DNA of 64,000 nt from JAFGXT01 sp963677165 (GCA_963677165.2 CAXXSX010000002.1:1984001-2048000), one strand, 5' to 3'; shown: positions 19,320 through 28,602, numbered from the stretch's first letter. Notes: generated from the sequence alone by a model not told the origin. Numbers and translations: made by a program.

Positions 19320-19357
19320 TTGACTTTTATTTTTCGTTGATATATATGTATACATAT
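19320..19357 (+). promoter_or_regulatory. Promoter with overlapping palindromic operator upstream of the dehydrogenase operon
   Basis: TTGACT at 19320-19325 and TATATG at 19343-19348 are spaced by 17 bases. A perfect 14-bp palindrome ATATGTATACATAT (19344-19357) overlaps the -10 region. Its GT...AC core fits the pattern bound by FCD-type GntR proteins, so the regulator encoded just upstream is the natural candidate. Function is inferred. The stretch 19176-19319 also contains GGGAGTGACCCC, a motif often seen near mobile palindromes. Confidence 0.5.
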
Positions 19358-19391
19358 TATAAAAATAAAACAACATATTGGAAAGTTAACC

Positions 19392-20411
19392 ATGAAAGCA
19401 GTACGATATTACGAAGCAGGAACGTTTGTATTTGAGGAAGTGCTTGAGCAGGAACCAGGAAAAGGTGAGGTCAAAATTGCAGTTGCCTGGTGCGGTATTT
19501 GCGGTAGTGACTTGCACATTTTCCAAGGGCATATGGATCAGCGGGTACATGCTCCGCTGGCTATCGGTCATGAGATGAGCGGAGAGATTATTAAAGTAGG
19601 TGAAAATGTCAGTGGTTGGTCTGCCGGTGATAAAGTTACGGTACGTCCGCTTGATAATTGCGGAAGCTGTCCGACTTGCCAGGCCGGTTACGGACACATC
19701 TGCGAGAATCTTAAATTTATGGGAATCGATACTGTGGGGGCCATGGCCGAATACTGGATCGTTCCGGCACGTCTGTTGCACCATTTGCCGAATAGTCTTC
19801 CGTTGGATCAGGCGGCATTAATTGAGCCGCTGGCGGTGGCGTGTCATGACGTTCGCCGTGGGGAAGTAAAACCGGGTGATGTTGTAGTGGTCAACGGTGG
19901 TGGGCCAATTGGTATGCTGATTGCCATGGTTGCCCGTAAAGCCGGTGGAAACGTTATCGTTTCTGAAATTAATCCGCATCGTTTGACGTTTGCTGCAGAG
20001 CATGGATTTATGACAGTCAATCTTCTGGAGCAATCTTTGGGCGAGGAACTGGCGAAACAGGGAGCCTCAAACGGGGCCGATGTTTTTTTCGAAGTTTCCG
20101 GGTCCAAACCGGGAGCGCTGGCAATGACGGCGTCGACTCGTCCCCGCGGGCGTATTGTGGTTGTGGCTATCTATCCGGAACCGGTGCCAGTTGATCTGCA
20201 TAAATTTTTCTGGAAGGAACTACAGTTGAACGGGGCCCGGGTATATGAACCGGAAGACTTTGATGCTGCGATCAAGCTGGCAGCCGGAGGTGAGCTCCCT
20301 CTAGCTGCCATGATCACCGCCAGATATTCGCTGGATCAGACGCAAAAGGCATTTGAATTTCTGGCTTCCGGAGCAAATTGTATGAAAATTCTAATTGGAG
20401 GAAAATGTTAA
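19392..20411 (+). CDS. Zinc-dependent medium-chain dehydrogenase (sorbitol/threonine dehydrogenase-like)
   Basis: A 339-residue MDR enzyme. The catalytic zinc ligand region CGICGSDLH and GHEMSGEI (GHE) and a four-Cys structural zinc lobe (CGSCPTCQAGYGHIC) are present. The nucleotide fold reads VVVVNGGGPIGMLIA and is followed by an acidic residue at the end of strand 2 (VSEINPH), which favours NAD over NADP. Likely substrates are polyols or sugar acids. First gene of an operon with a KduD-like SDR (1-base gap) and an FAD enzyme, downstream of a GntR regulator. The precise substrate cannot be read from sequence. Confidence 0.88.
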   Translation: MKAVRYYEAGTFVFEEVLEQEPGKGEVKIAVAWCGICGSDLHIFQGHMDQRVHAPLAIGHEMSGEIIKVGENVSGWSAGDKVTVRPLDNCGSCPTCQAGYGHICENLKFMGIDTVGAMAEYWIVPARLLHHLPNSLPLDQAALIEPLAVACHDVRRGEVKPGDVVVVNGGGPIGMLIAMVARKAGGNVIVSEINPHRLTFAAEHGFMTVNLLEQSLGEELAKQGASNGADVFFEVSGSKPGALAMTASTRPRGRIVVVAIYPEPVPVDLHKFFWKELQLNGARVYEPEDFDAAIKLAAGGELPLAAMITARYSLDQTQKAFEFLASGANCMKILIGGKC

Positions 20412-20412
20412 T

Positions 20413-21177
20413 ATGATTCTCGACCAATTCAGTCTTGTCGGAAAAACCGCGCTGGTTAGCGGTTGCAGCCGCGGTATCGGACGTGGTATCGCTCTCGGGC
20501 TGGCGGAAGCCGGCGCCGATATTATAGGGGTTAGTAACTCGCTGGGAAAAGACAGTGAAATAGAGCGTGAAGTAATTGCACTCGGACGGTGTTTTTATCC
20601 GTTCAACTGCGATTTTTCCGATCGCGACGCGTTGTACTCCTTTATTTCGGAAGTGAAACAGTCGTGCCCGGCAGTAGACATCCTGTTCAATAATGCCGGT
20701 AGCATTCTTCGCAAGCCTGCGGCAGAACATCCCGATGAATATTGGGATAAGATTATGGCGATCAATCTTGACGCTCAGTTTATCCTGGCCCGTGAGTTTG
20801 GCAGGGACATGATTGAGCGCCGGAACGGAAAGATTGTCTTTACGTGTTCATTGCTGACATTCCAGGGCGGCATCAATGTGCCGGGCTATGCTGCGAGCAA
20901 GGCCGGAGTCGGCGAATTGGTTATGGCGTTGTCGAACGAATGGGCGAAGTATGGCGTGAATGTCAACGGCATTGCGCCCGGATACATTGCCACCGACAAC
21001 ACCGAAGCTCTGCGCAATGATTCGGAACGCAGCAAGGCGATTCTTGATCGTATTCCCGCCGGACGCTGGGGAACACCGGATGATTTCAAGGGAGTTGCTG
21101 TTTTTCTGGCTTCCCGTGCGTCGGCTTACGTCAATGGTGCGATCTATCTGGTTGATGGCGGCTGGATGGGACGTTAA
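20413..21177 (+). CDS. Short-chain dehydrogenase, KduD-like (2-keto-3-deoxygluconate 5-dehydrogenase type)
   Basis: A 254-residue SDR with cofactor motif GCSRGIGRGIA, NNAG, catalytic Ser in CSLLTFQGG and YxxxK in YAASK. The stretch NVNGIAPGYIATDNTEALR and the ending LDRIPAGRWGTPDD...YVNGAIYLVDGGWM closely follow KduD of uronate catabolism. A TTG at 20395 would extend the frame, but GGAGG at 20397-20401 points to the ATG at 20413. With the preceding dehydrogenase it suggests oxidation and reduction of sugar acids derived from polysaccharides. The exact activity is inferred. Confidence 0.85.
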   Translation: MILDQFSLVGKTALVSGCSRGIGRGIALGLAEAGADIIGVSNSLGKDSEIEREVIALGRCFYPFNCDFSDRDALYSFISEVKQSCPAVDILFNNAGSILRKPAAEHPDEYWDKIMAINLDAQFILAREFGRDMIERRNGKIVFTCSLLTFQGGINVPGYAASKAGVGELVMALSNEWAKYGVNVNGIAPGYIATDNTEALRNDSERSKAILDRIPAGRWGTPDDFKGVAVFLASRASAYVNGAIYLVDGGWMGR

Positions 21178-21216
21178 GTGTTACTGATGAAAAATATCAA
21201 GAGGTTATAACTGACT

Positions 21217-22650
21217 ATGAAAACAGAACAGCAGACCGGCAACCCGGAAAACGGAGATGCGAACGTTGACGACAGCCTGAATTTTGATGCGGAGGTAATA
21301 GTAGCCGGAGGCGGCCTGGGCGGAGTTGCAGCGGCAATTGCGGCGGCCCGCACCGGCGCGAAAACTTTGTTGATTGAACGCAATACCTATCCGGGTGGCG
21401 TAGCTACCGCAGGAATGTGCTGTAGCATTCTGAACTGTTTCTATACTTCCGAGCACAAACCAGGCTCGACCGGGATTCCGATGGAAATAACCGATCGTTT
21501 TGCCGAAGCGATGGGATACGGTAAACTGTGGCATAAGCATAAAGGACATATTATTTTCGACCTTGAAATCGGGAAATATGTCCTGCAGGAAATGCTTGAA
21601 GAAGCCGGCGTAATACAGCTGTATGGCAGTGTGGTATGCGAAGTCATAAAGGATGACAATGCCGTTACTGGAGTGATGATTGAAAGCAAGTCGGGAAGGC
21701 AACTGATTCGCGGCAGGAATTTTGTCGATGCCACCGGTGATGCCGATGTTGCTTTCCGGGCCGGGGTTCCCCTGCATATTTCGGGGAAAAACAATGTTGC
21801 GCTTGGAGCTCACAGTCTATGTTTCCGGCTGGGCAATGTTGATCTTGATGCCCTGGTTGACTATTTTCGCAGCAACCCTGCGGAGTATCCGGAAATGATG
21901 GATGTAGCATGGACCTGGGAAGAAGCTCTGGCGCAGTACGATGAATGCGGTACTTTCCTGTTTCCCCATGGCGGCGGTATTCAGATGCAGGCTTTTCAAC
22001 AGGCCAGGGCCGATGGAATGCTGCCGGATCAGATCGGTTCTTACGGGACTACTGATGCCTGCCAGATGCATGGCATGCGTCGTACCGGAATGCTCCATGT
22101 TATTACCGGTTTTTCCCATTTCGACGGCCTGAATATTGGAAAAATAAGCAATTCAATAATTGAAGGACGTCGCATTGCTTTCCTGATGGCTGAGGTCTAT
22201 CGCAAATACATTCCCGGTTTTACCGATACTTTTGTGGCCGGAGTGGCAGACAATCTGGGGGTTCGTATTTCCAGATGGCTGGACAGCGATTTTGTTTTAA
22301 CCCCTGAAATGGTTAAGCCGGGTGTCCGGTTTGACGATGGTGTCGGCTGTATTGTGCCCAATGAAGGTAAGGTCATAAATTCCGGGAAAAATGCCTGGGC
22401 AGCTCAGGTCATGGGTAATGATACCTTTGATTTGCCTTATGGCTGCATGTTGCCCCGTGATGTAGAAGGCCTGGTTATCGGGTCCGGACGCAGTATCAGC
22501 GTCAGTGTCCCCGGACTGCTCCGGGAAATGACTTACACCATGAGTATTGGGCAGGCGGCGGGAATTGCCGCTGCCGTCGCCATGAAAGAGGGATGTCTGC
22601 TGCGGGAAGTGGATACGCAGAAGGTCAGAATGGCAATGGCGAATTTTTAG
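21217..22650 (+). CDS. FAD-dependent oxidoreductase
   Basis: A 477-residue flavoprotein of the FAD-dependent oxidoreductase type common in Lentisphaerae and Planctomycetes. A dinucleotide motif VIVAGGGLGGVAAAIAAAR (about residues 28-46) is followed by the acidic LLIER. A second FAD contact is NFVDATGDADVAFRAG, and the C-terminal FAD loop includes VEGLVIGSGRSIS. No signal peptide. It follows the SDR by about 40 bases and completes the operon. The substrate is unknown; context favours a sugar-derived compound. Confidence 0.82.
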   Translation: MKTEQQTGNPENGDANVDDSLNFDAEVIVAGGGLGGVAAAIAAARTGAKTLLIERNTYPGGVATAGMCCSILNCFYTSEHKPGSTGIPMEITDRFAEAMGYGKLWHKHKGHIIFDLEIGKYVLQEMLEEAGVIQLYGSVVCEVIKDDNAVTGVMIESKSGRQLIRGRNFVDATGDADVAFRAGVPLHISGKNNVALGAHSLCFRLGNVDLDALVDYFRSNPAEYPEMMDVAWTWEEALAQYDECGTFLFPHGGGIQMQAFQQARADGMLPDQIGSYGTTDACQMHGMRRTGMLHVITGFSHFDGLNIGKISNSIIEGRRIAFLMAEVYRKYIPGFTDTFVAGVADNLGVRISRWLDSDFVLTPEMVKPGVRFDDGVGCIVPNEGKVINSGKNAWAAQVMGNDTFDLPYGCMLPRDVEGLVIGSGRSISVSVPGLLREMTYTMSIGQAAGIAAAVAMKEGCLLREVDTQKVRMAMANF

Positions 22651-22674
22651 TTATATTTACTATAGAAATCGAAA

Positions 22675-22700
22675 GGGAGCGGAAGTTTTATTCCGCTCTC
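22675..22700. terminator. Bidirectional-looking hairpin between convergent genes
   Basis: GGGAGCGGAA (22675-22684) pairs with TTCCGCTCTC (22691-22700), with one G-U and a six-base loop. It lies in the 62-base gap between two convergent genes. Neither strand has a long T-run, so termination would be modest. Confidence 0.5.
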
Positions 22701-22712
22701 CTCACTGATTTG

Positions 22713-23396
22713 TTATTTGACTGTTGACGGCATGCCGTAACGATGGGCTTCGAGCATGAATTCGAGTGCCTGCTCATAACTTTTGCAGACTTTGATCAAG
22801 TTGGGGTCGTGCTCGGATATCATGCCTTCAGCTGTCAGAGAGGCTTTGATCCAGTCAAGCATCGGGTTCCAGAAATCTTCGCCCACTATGGCGATCGGGA
22901 TCTTGTTGATCTTGTCGGTTTGGACCAGGGTCACTACTTCAAATAATTCGTCAAGAGTTCCAAAGCCGCCAGGGTATACGACAACGCCCTGGGTATATTT
23001 CAGAAAGCATACTTTTCTGATAAAAAAGTATCTGAAATCCAACCCTAAATTCTGGTATTTATTGGCTGATTGCTCCATTGGGAGTTTGATGTTCAGCCCA
23101 ATGGACAGTCCGTCAGCTTCATAGGCACCGCGGTTGGCTGCTTCCATGATTCCGGGGCCGCCGCCGGTAATAACACCGTAGCCGTGTTCCGCCAAACCTT
23201 TGCCGAGAGCTTTGGCGTCTTCATACATCGGGGAGCCTTCCTTGGTTCTGGCCGAACCAAATACGGTGATCAGCGGTTCTTCCAGATTCATGGACTCGAA
23301 GGATTCAACGAATTCCGCCATGATCCTGAATATGCGCCATGGTTCATCCTTGGTCCAATCTTCCCAGTACTTTGATTTGACTGCTTTGTTCATCAT
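22713..23396 (-). CDS. LOG-family protein (TIGR00730-like nucleotide phosphoribohydrolase)
   Basis: A 227-residue LOG/YvdD-type protein. Both signatures are present: GGGPGIMEAANRGA and PGGFGTLDELFE, whose Arg/Glu residues hydrolyse the N-glycosidic bond of nucleoside monophosphates. Such proteins are often annotated as lysine decarboxylases in error. The frame permits a start at 23429, but AAAGGAAG lies just before the ATG pair at 23396, which is preferred. Stand-alone gene. Confidence 0.85.
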   Translation of the reverse strand: MMNKAVKSKYWEDWTKDEPWRIFRIMAEFVESFESMNLEEPLITVFGSARTKEGSPMYEDAKALGKGLAEHGYGVITGGGPGIMEAANRGAYEADGLSIGLNIKLPMEQSANKYQNLGLDFRYFFIRKVCFLKYTQGVVVYPGGFGTLDELFEVVTLVQTDKINKIPIAIVGEDFWNPMLDWIKASLTAEGMISEHDPNLIKVCKSYEQALEFMLEAHRYGMPSTVK

Positions 23397-23537
23397 AACT
23401 GCTTCCTTTCGTTTTATTGGCTCCGACATTAGTCGATAACACGACAGTACCCATTTAAAATATTATCGCCGGATTGACGTTTTTACAATTTTAATCATAA
23501 AAAAGCCGTAAACTTTGAGTTGCCGGAGATGAAATTC

Positions 23538-25016
23538 TTAATGACCTTTCTGTCTTTCAAATACTTTGACCACATTGGCCACGATTTGTTCCAGCCATGA
23601 TAATTCTTTTGTGGTAAATTTGATATCGTCGGACTGCGATATGAAGTAAACGCCGACTTCCCGTTCACCGACAATGATCGGAGCAATCATAACAAATTTT
23701 GATGCCAGCCTTTTCTGTAGGGTTCCGGGAATTCTCAGTTCGTCCATATTGCCGTTAAATAAAACGGCTTTGTGGTTGTTCAGAGCTTTGATTGCCAGTG
23801 AGGACTTCTGATTTAAGGAAATAAAAAAGTCATCGGCATCAATCAATAAGTTGTCGCCGGCGTAGAATCTGCCGCGAAGCTGCCTGGATTTTATGTCGGA
23901 AAATGCGGTGATTACATCCGGTCGGGAGAATATCCGATATATTGCTTCTTGAGCAAGGGATATGATATGGTTGAGATCGCATTTAGGACTGCTGGCTTCC
24001 AGCTCACCAATATATTCGCTGTAAAGTTCTTCGTGGTCAACATTTTCTTCCAGGACTTCTTCGAAGCCTTCTCCTGCTTCGATTTGAGATAGAACTTCGG
24101 CTTTTGTTCCCTTGCCGCGTTCAAGATCTCTGATCATGGAGCCAACACCTTTTTCGTCTATCTTAAAGAACCGTTTGACGTTGTTGTCGTTATTGCAGCT
24201 TTCACGGATAAAGGTGTTTAGAGAAAATTCCTTGGAGTCGGTGAGGGTACGAATTAATTTTTCCAGTTTATCCATTTCATATTTGCCGCCTCTGATGTTT
24301 CCGAAGATCATATTGGATATTCGACTGGCGGCATCAATTATTCTGGCTGTAATACTGGAATCGTCTTCCCGGATTAAAATATTTTCAATACTTTCCGGCA
24401 TGTGGTAGAGCAGTCCTACTCCCTGACAGATATCGCTGAATTCTGTTCCGAAAATATGCTTGCAGGCCAGATCGACCGCGCAGTTTCGCCTTTGAATCAG
24501 AGTGTCCATTTGTTTGTATTTGTCCGGGAAAGTATAGGCAAGAGCCAGTGAAGGCAGTTGATAAAGAAGACCGCCGACAAAAGCTTCTTCCGGATTTTTT
24601 TCATGGCATTCGTGAGCCAGATTCATCGACATCATTCCGGAAAAGTATGAACATGCGTATAACTTGAGCAGGTCTTGATTCAACCCCGATTTGATATCCT
24701 TTTTAAACAGAGAAAGTCCCATTGCCAGCATATAGACCTTCTTGAAACCCAGAAAGGTAACGGCTGATGTAATGGTTTTGACCGGATTTTTGGGTGAATA
24801 GAAAGTAGAGTTAATTGTAACCAGAAGGTTAGAGGTCAATCCACAGTCACGCATAATCACCGCCGATAAATCTCTGGCGCATGATTCATCACGACGTGTG
24901 ACAGAGTAAATCTCATTAACATTCTCACTCATTGCCGGAATGCTGCCCTGCCGTCGCATTTGTTCCACAAGCATAGTTGCTTTGCCGGAAACGTTTTTTG
25001 TCTGAACGTCCTGCAC
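23538..25016 (-). CDS. HDOD domain protein with C-terminal GAF-like domain
   Basis: A 492-residue cytoplasmic signalling protein. Residues about 15-270 form an HDOD domain (LSAVIMRDCGLTSNLLVTIN, AVTFLGFKKVYMLAMGLSLF), a degenerate HD fold without catalytic metal residues. Residues about 345-490 look like a GAF sensor (LRGRFYAGDNLLIDADDFF, MIAPIIVGEREVGVYFIS). HDOD-GAF proteins usually act in second-messenger or motility control; no enzymatic output domain is present. It is flanked by the LOG gene and a flagellin glycosyltransferase candidate on the same strand. Confidence 0.8.
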   Translation of the reverse strand: MQDVQTKNVSGKATMLVEQMRRQGSIPAMSENVNEIYSVTRRDESCARDLSAVIMRDCGLTSNLLVTINSTFYSPKNPVKTITSAVTFLGFKKVYMLAMGLSLFKKDIKSGLNQDLLKLYACSYFSGMMSMNLAHECHEKNPEEAFVGGLLYQLPSLALAYTFPDKYKQMDTLIQRRNCAVDLACKHIFGTEFSDICQGVGLLYHMPESIENILIREDDSSITARIIDAASRISNMIFGNIRGGKYEMDKLEKLIRTLTDSKEFSLNTFIRESCNNDNNVKRFFKIDEKGVGSMIRDLERGKGTKAEVLSQIEAGEGFEEVLEENVDHEELYSEYIGELEASSPKCDLNHIISLAQEAIYRIFSRPDVITAFSDIKSRQLRGRFYAGDNLLIDADDFFISLNQKSSLAIKALNNHKAVLFNGNMDELRIPGTLQKRLASKFVMIAPIIVGEREVGVYFISQSDDIKFTTKELSWLEQIVANVVKVFERQKGH

Positions 25017-25178
25017 GGAAACCTCTCTTAAATATTTTGCGCATCAAATGCAACAAAATATAATTTTCAATAAACTCCTGCCTGTAAGTTTATTATATAT
25101 GCGGCAAGAAATTAATCAATCCCCCCTGTATAAAGAAAAATTCTCTATGATGCGTAATCACAGGTTTTATTTTGCATG

Positions 25179-27158
25179 TTAACTTGGCAGTTGATCGTAT
25201 AGGGATTTAAATTCCGGTAGTGAAGAGGCGTAAGGGTTGTCGAAGAACAATGGTTCTTTACTGTTGCGTTTCCAGTCACGGACTGTTTTGTGATAAAGTC
25301 TGCGCCAGTTTTTGAACTGGTCGTTACAGGCAATGATAGTTGTTTGGGAAGGTATTCTGTGCATGAGCATGCAGTGATCTATCAACCTTGAAAACAACTC
25401 TGGCCATAGGAGAAGAACCAACGTTTCCACCTGCGGAAATAATTGTCCCATGGCTACTACATGCATCCATGAAGCCGGTTCCACAAATACTAATCCATGG
25501 GTCTGAGGATTGAAGTGTTTCTCTGTCAGAAACTTTTTCATTTCAGTTTTGCAGATTTCCAGCGTATTGACATAGCTGGCTGTGAGCTGGATATTCTGGC
25601 CGTCAGGACGGGGCAGGGATATGAAAGCGCACTCCGTCAGGTTGCAGTGAAAAATAAATTCCTTTCCCGCGTCAGGGGATGGAGCTCTCAGCCAGTCGGC
25701 AAAATCCGGATTTGACTGTCTCACAAAATCAACAGCATACTTACGGAACGATGTATACTTTATGTCTTCGTAGATTTTTTGAAGTGAAAGATCGTCTTTC
25801 AAGTCATTTACGAACCGTTTAGCTTGAGTGGATATCCAGTTGGAACGGTATTCTCTGTAATTGTCCAATGCTTCCGTGGGAATAACGCTGTCTTCAAACA
25901 GATGTTCCGCATGATCTGCGGCGCAGCGATCGAAGTGCTTGCTCCAACTGGCTTTTATACTGATTTTTGAGCAGGAAATATGAACTTTCGGTGGTGTTGT
26001 TGCCAGGGAACTGATGAATTTCTCAAACGGCATAGGAGCGGTTCCGGTAATGGCCGCACCGTGAGAGGTACAGTTATAAATTTTTACTGGAACATTTTCC
26101 AGTGACTGTTCAAGTTTTTGTCTGAGACTATCAAATTCTTTATTGGTTGTAACCGGCTGCCCATCAATTCCGGGAACGGAAAGCATGTTACTCCGAATAA
26201 ATTTCCTTTCATCATCATACCCGGAGATATGTGATGTTCCGTCGTTGTTTACACACATATCATTTCCGATGAGGCAAATATTATCAAAGCCCGCCTTTAC
26301 AGCAAAATCTATTCCGGAAACAGTTCCTGTTCCGGCATATTTCAAATACGGTAGTTCCGTTTCCCAATTTTTCATTGCCTGGTTGAAATAGATTGATGGA
26401 CCGCGTCCAAAATAAATATTTTGAGCATAAGCGGCAACTTCCGGAGCAGAGGTGGGGAAAGTGATAAGCAGTGCGCCGGATGTTTTAAATATATTTTTCC
26501 AATCAAGGCCATGGCCCAGATTATCAACGAATACGATAGCGTCTGGATTGATTCCTTCGCGGACCAGGCGTTCTCCGGTTTTGCCGATTGCGATCAGGTA
26601 TATATTTTTGCGGATGGTCTTCAGATAATTCAGTTGTTCCTGAAGCGAGGGGCCCGAACCGCAGATGACGGCGCTGCCGGATTCTACTTTTACTTTTGTT
26701 TTTCCGCAGGCTTTTATTTGCGGCAGGTTTCTCAATGCACAGCGTAGATCGGTGAGACGGCCGATTTTTTCGTGGTATAGCCCGCTTAGCGTATTTTTTA
26801 ACACAATATTGAGTTGTTCCGAAAAGGCTGGTTCTTTCAGTTCCAGAGTGGAGTCGCAAGTAAACATAAGCTCTGATGGTTTCAAGCAATTTACCGCCAA
26901 TATGCAGCGTTTGACTGTATCGGGATCAATTTTTACCGGAATTGTGAGAGGCAGTTTTGCGGCAGTTTCGTAGAACTGGTCATTTTTGGGGTCCTGGAAA
27001 ACATATACTAGCGGACATGAGTTGTTGGCCAAAGCCCTGATTTGCTGTATGCCTTCAGTTGTTCCGGGACCGATATAGACGTAGATAGTTGGATTTATTT
27101 TTACGTTTTTTCTGACTTCCAGAATCTCCAGAAGCTTTCTGTCAAATATTTCTTTCAT
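25179..27158 (-). CDS. Maf/DUF115 family motility accessory glycosyltransferase
   Basis: A 659-residue protein with the DUF115 (MptE-like) core around residues 150-330: SAVICGSGPSLQEQLNYLK, LIAIGKTGERLVREGINPD and VFVDNLGHGLDW. In Campylobacter, Helicobacter and Aeromonas, Maf proteins with this core transfer nonulosonic acids to flagellin. No membrane helices or signal peptide are seen. The flagellar operon at 57-64 kb makes flagellin modification a plausible role. No nonulosonate synthesis genes lie in the window. Confidence 0.75.
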   Translation of the reverse strand: MKEIFDRKLLEILEVRKNVKINPTIYVYIGPGTTEGIQQIRALANNSCPLVYVFQDPKNDQFYETAAKLPLTIPVKIDPDTVKRCILAVNCLKPSELMFTCDSTLELKEPAFSEQLNIVLKNTLSGLYHEKIGRLTDLRCALRNLPQIKACGKTKVKVESGSAVICGSGPSLQEQLNYLKTIRKNIYLIAIGKTGERLVREGINPDAIVFVDNLGHGLDWKNIFKTSGALLITFPTSAPEVAAYAQNIYFGRGPSIYFNQAMKNWETELPYLKYAGTGTVSGIDFAVKAGFDNICLIGNDMCVNNDGTSHISGYDDERKFIRSNMLSVPGIDGQPVTTNKEFDSLRQKLEQSLENVPVKIYNCTSHGAAITGTAPMPFEKFISSLATTPPKVHISCSKISIKASWSKHFDRCAADHAEHLFEDSVIPTEALDNYREYRSNWISTQAKRFVNDLKDDLSLQKIYEDIKYTSFRKYAVDFVRQSNPDFADWLRAPSPDAGKEFIFHCNLTECAFISLPRPDGQNIQLTASYVNTLEICKTEMKKFLTEKHFNPQTHGLVFVEPASWMHVVAMGQLFPQVETLVLLLWPELFSRLIDHCMLMHRIPSQTTIIACNDQFKNWRRLYHKTVRDWKRNSKEPLFFDNPYASSLPEFKSLYDQLPS

Positions 27159-27267
27159 CCACTATTCCTGCTGATTTGTAATATCTTATATACCCTTATC
27201 GGCAGGAAGGCAAATGCAGAAATGAGCCTACGTAAATTTTCTCCCAAAAAACTGCGAAAAACAGGGG

Positions 27268-27296
27268 TTGACAAAATCGTACATTATCATTATAAT
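27268..27296 (+). promoter_or_regulatory. Consensus sigma-70 promoter for a small RNA
   Basis: TTGACA at 27268-27273 and TATAAT at 27291-27296 are both perfect and separated by exactly 17 bases. The predicted start is at about 27303. No coding sequence follows before a hairpin terminator at 27371-27435, so the promoter appears to drive a non-coding transcript. Confidence 0.75.
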
Positions 27297-27302
27297 CCTA
27301 GT

Positions 27303-27436
27303 AGACACTCGAAAGGGCTTCCTCCTAAACGAAGTGAAAACAACAACGAGCCTGGCTCGTATGCGAGTGTGAGAAGGCGATCGATTATGACAGTCTGAAA
27401 CCCATTTACATCCTCCTTGATCGCCTTCTCGTTTTA
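27303..27436 (+). ncRNA. Candidate structured small RNA with two CCUCC loops
   Basis: About 134 nt lie between a perfect promoter and a terminator. A closing stem ACACTCG/CGAGTGT (27305-27311 with 27364-27370) encloses two hairpins. The first is CTTC/GAAG (27318-27321 with 27331-27334), whose loop carries CCUCCU; the second is ACGAGC/GCTCGT (27346-27351 with 27355-27360). A 12-bp stem (27371-27382 with 27419-27430) with a 36-nt loop containing a second CCUCC (27412-27416) ends in GTTTTATATATA. Both CCUCC motifs could pair with Shine-Dalgarno GGAGG sequences, which suggests an antisense regulator of translation. No known RNA family was recognised. Confidence 0.6.
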
Positions 27437-27498
27437 TATATACGCATGGTCATTCTAATCCCATTTCAATTTGCTCATCAAGATGAAATAAAAAAATA

Positions 27499-27574
27499 AA
27501 TTATTAAAACGTTTTAATAATTATGGGGTTGACTTTGTTAAAATTTCAATATATAATATTAAAACGTTTTAATA
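27499..27574 (+). promoter_or_regulatory. lacI-type promoter bracketed by twin palindromic operators
   Basis: A 24-bp perfect palindrome (27499-27522) and an 18-bp perfect palindrome (27557-27574) share the core TATTAAAACGTTTTAATA, with centres 55 bp apart. Between them is a promoter, TTGACT (27529-27534) with a 17-bp spacer to TATAAT (27552-27557), whose -10 abuts the second operator. The central CG inside an AT-rich palindrome is typical of LacI-family sites. Autorepression by the downstream regulator, possibly through DNA looping, is the natural reading. Confidence 0.8.
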
Positions 27575-27600
27575 AGGTCAATTAATATTTGAGAAATTTA

Positions 27601-28602
27601 ATGCAGCGAGTAACCCTGAAAACTGTAGCCGAAGAAGCCGGAGTATCGTTGAGCACGGTATCGTTTGTGATCAATCGTAACCGTCCGATCAGTGATCCTG
27701 TGAAGAAACGGGTGCATGCCGCGATAAAAAAATTGAATTATGTTCCGAATGAAGCGGCGCGTATGTTGTCCAGCCGACAGAAAAATGTGATTGGTGTTCT
27801 GGTGGATAACTGTACAGAACAGGCAACAGGCAATGCTCTTGAAGCGATCAACCGTGAGTGCATAAAAAATTCTTATCGCATGCATCTAAGTATTGTTTCG
27901 CCCGATATCGACGATCCGGGCAGGGCTGTTCAGGAGATGGCGGCAAGTGGAGCCGTGTCCGGCATCATTAATATGCTGCCGAAAGTTAAGGCAATGGATA
28001 CTCTTAAGTTGTGCGGACGCATCCCCTCAGTTACATTTATGCGCAGTTCCATGTTGTCGGCATCGTGCTTTAATTATGCAGATGGCATTACAATGGCTAT
28101 GGATCATCTCTGGATGCTTGGTCACCGCAAGATCGGATTTATTGGCGGAACGAACAGTTGTTATGATCAGGAAGAGGATCAGCGACTGACCGGATACCGT
28201 CAGTTCTGGTATAGTCGTAATTTGCCATTTCCATCAGAACTTATTGAAATAGGCGGACGTGGAACAGAAGATGGAATAAGATTCGCGCAAATGGTTTATG
28301 ATAATGGAGCCACCGCGATTGTCTGTACCAATGAATATATTGCAGCTGGAGTCTTGCACTGGGCCCATGCGAATCAGATCGAAATACCCGGAAAACTGTC
28401 GGTGACGGGTTATGACGACTCGAAAGTATCTACTGCGGTATATCCGCCGTTGACTACTGTAAGAGTTCCGCTTGATGAAATTAGCAAGGTAACGGTAAAA
28501 GCATTACTGGATAAAATTAAAGGCAATGATATTTCAGCAGAAACAATATGCAAACCGCAATTGATCGTCCGAAACTCAACCGGACCTGTCTTTGAAAATT
28601 AG
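27601..28602 (+). CDS. LacI-family transcriptional regulator
   Basis: A 333-residue LacI/GalR regulator. The N-terminal helix-turn-helix VTLKTVAEEAGVSLSTVSFV and hinge region NEAARMLSSRQKNVIGVLV are clear. The periplasmic-binding-like effector domain ends with the usual LSVTGYDDSKVSTAVYPPLT. A TTG four codons upstream (27589) is possible; ATG 27601 matches the family N-terminus. It is probably self-regulated through the twin operators just upstream and is followed within 36 bases by the pseudopilin gene and then the glycosidase, so it likely controls both. Confidence 0.92.
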   Translation: MQRVTLKTVAEEAGVSLSTVSFVINRNRPISDPVKKRVHAAIKKLNYVPNEAARMLSSRQKNVIGVLVDNCTEQATGNALEAINRECIKNSYRMHLSIVSPDIDDPGRAVQEMAASGAVSGIINMLPKVKAMDTLKLCGRIPSVTFMRSSMLSASCFNYADGITMAMDHLWMLGHRKIGFIGGTNSCYDQEEDQRLTGYRQFWYSRNLPFPSELIEIGGRGTEDGIRFAQMVYDNGATAIVCTNEYIAAGVLHWAHANQIEIPGKLSVTGYDDSKVSTAVYPPLTTVRVPLDEISKVTVKALLDKIKGNDISAETICKPQLIVRNSTGPVFEN

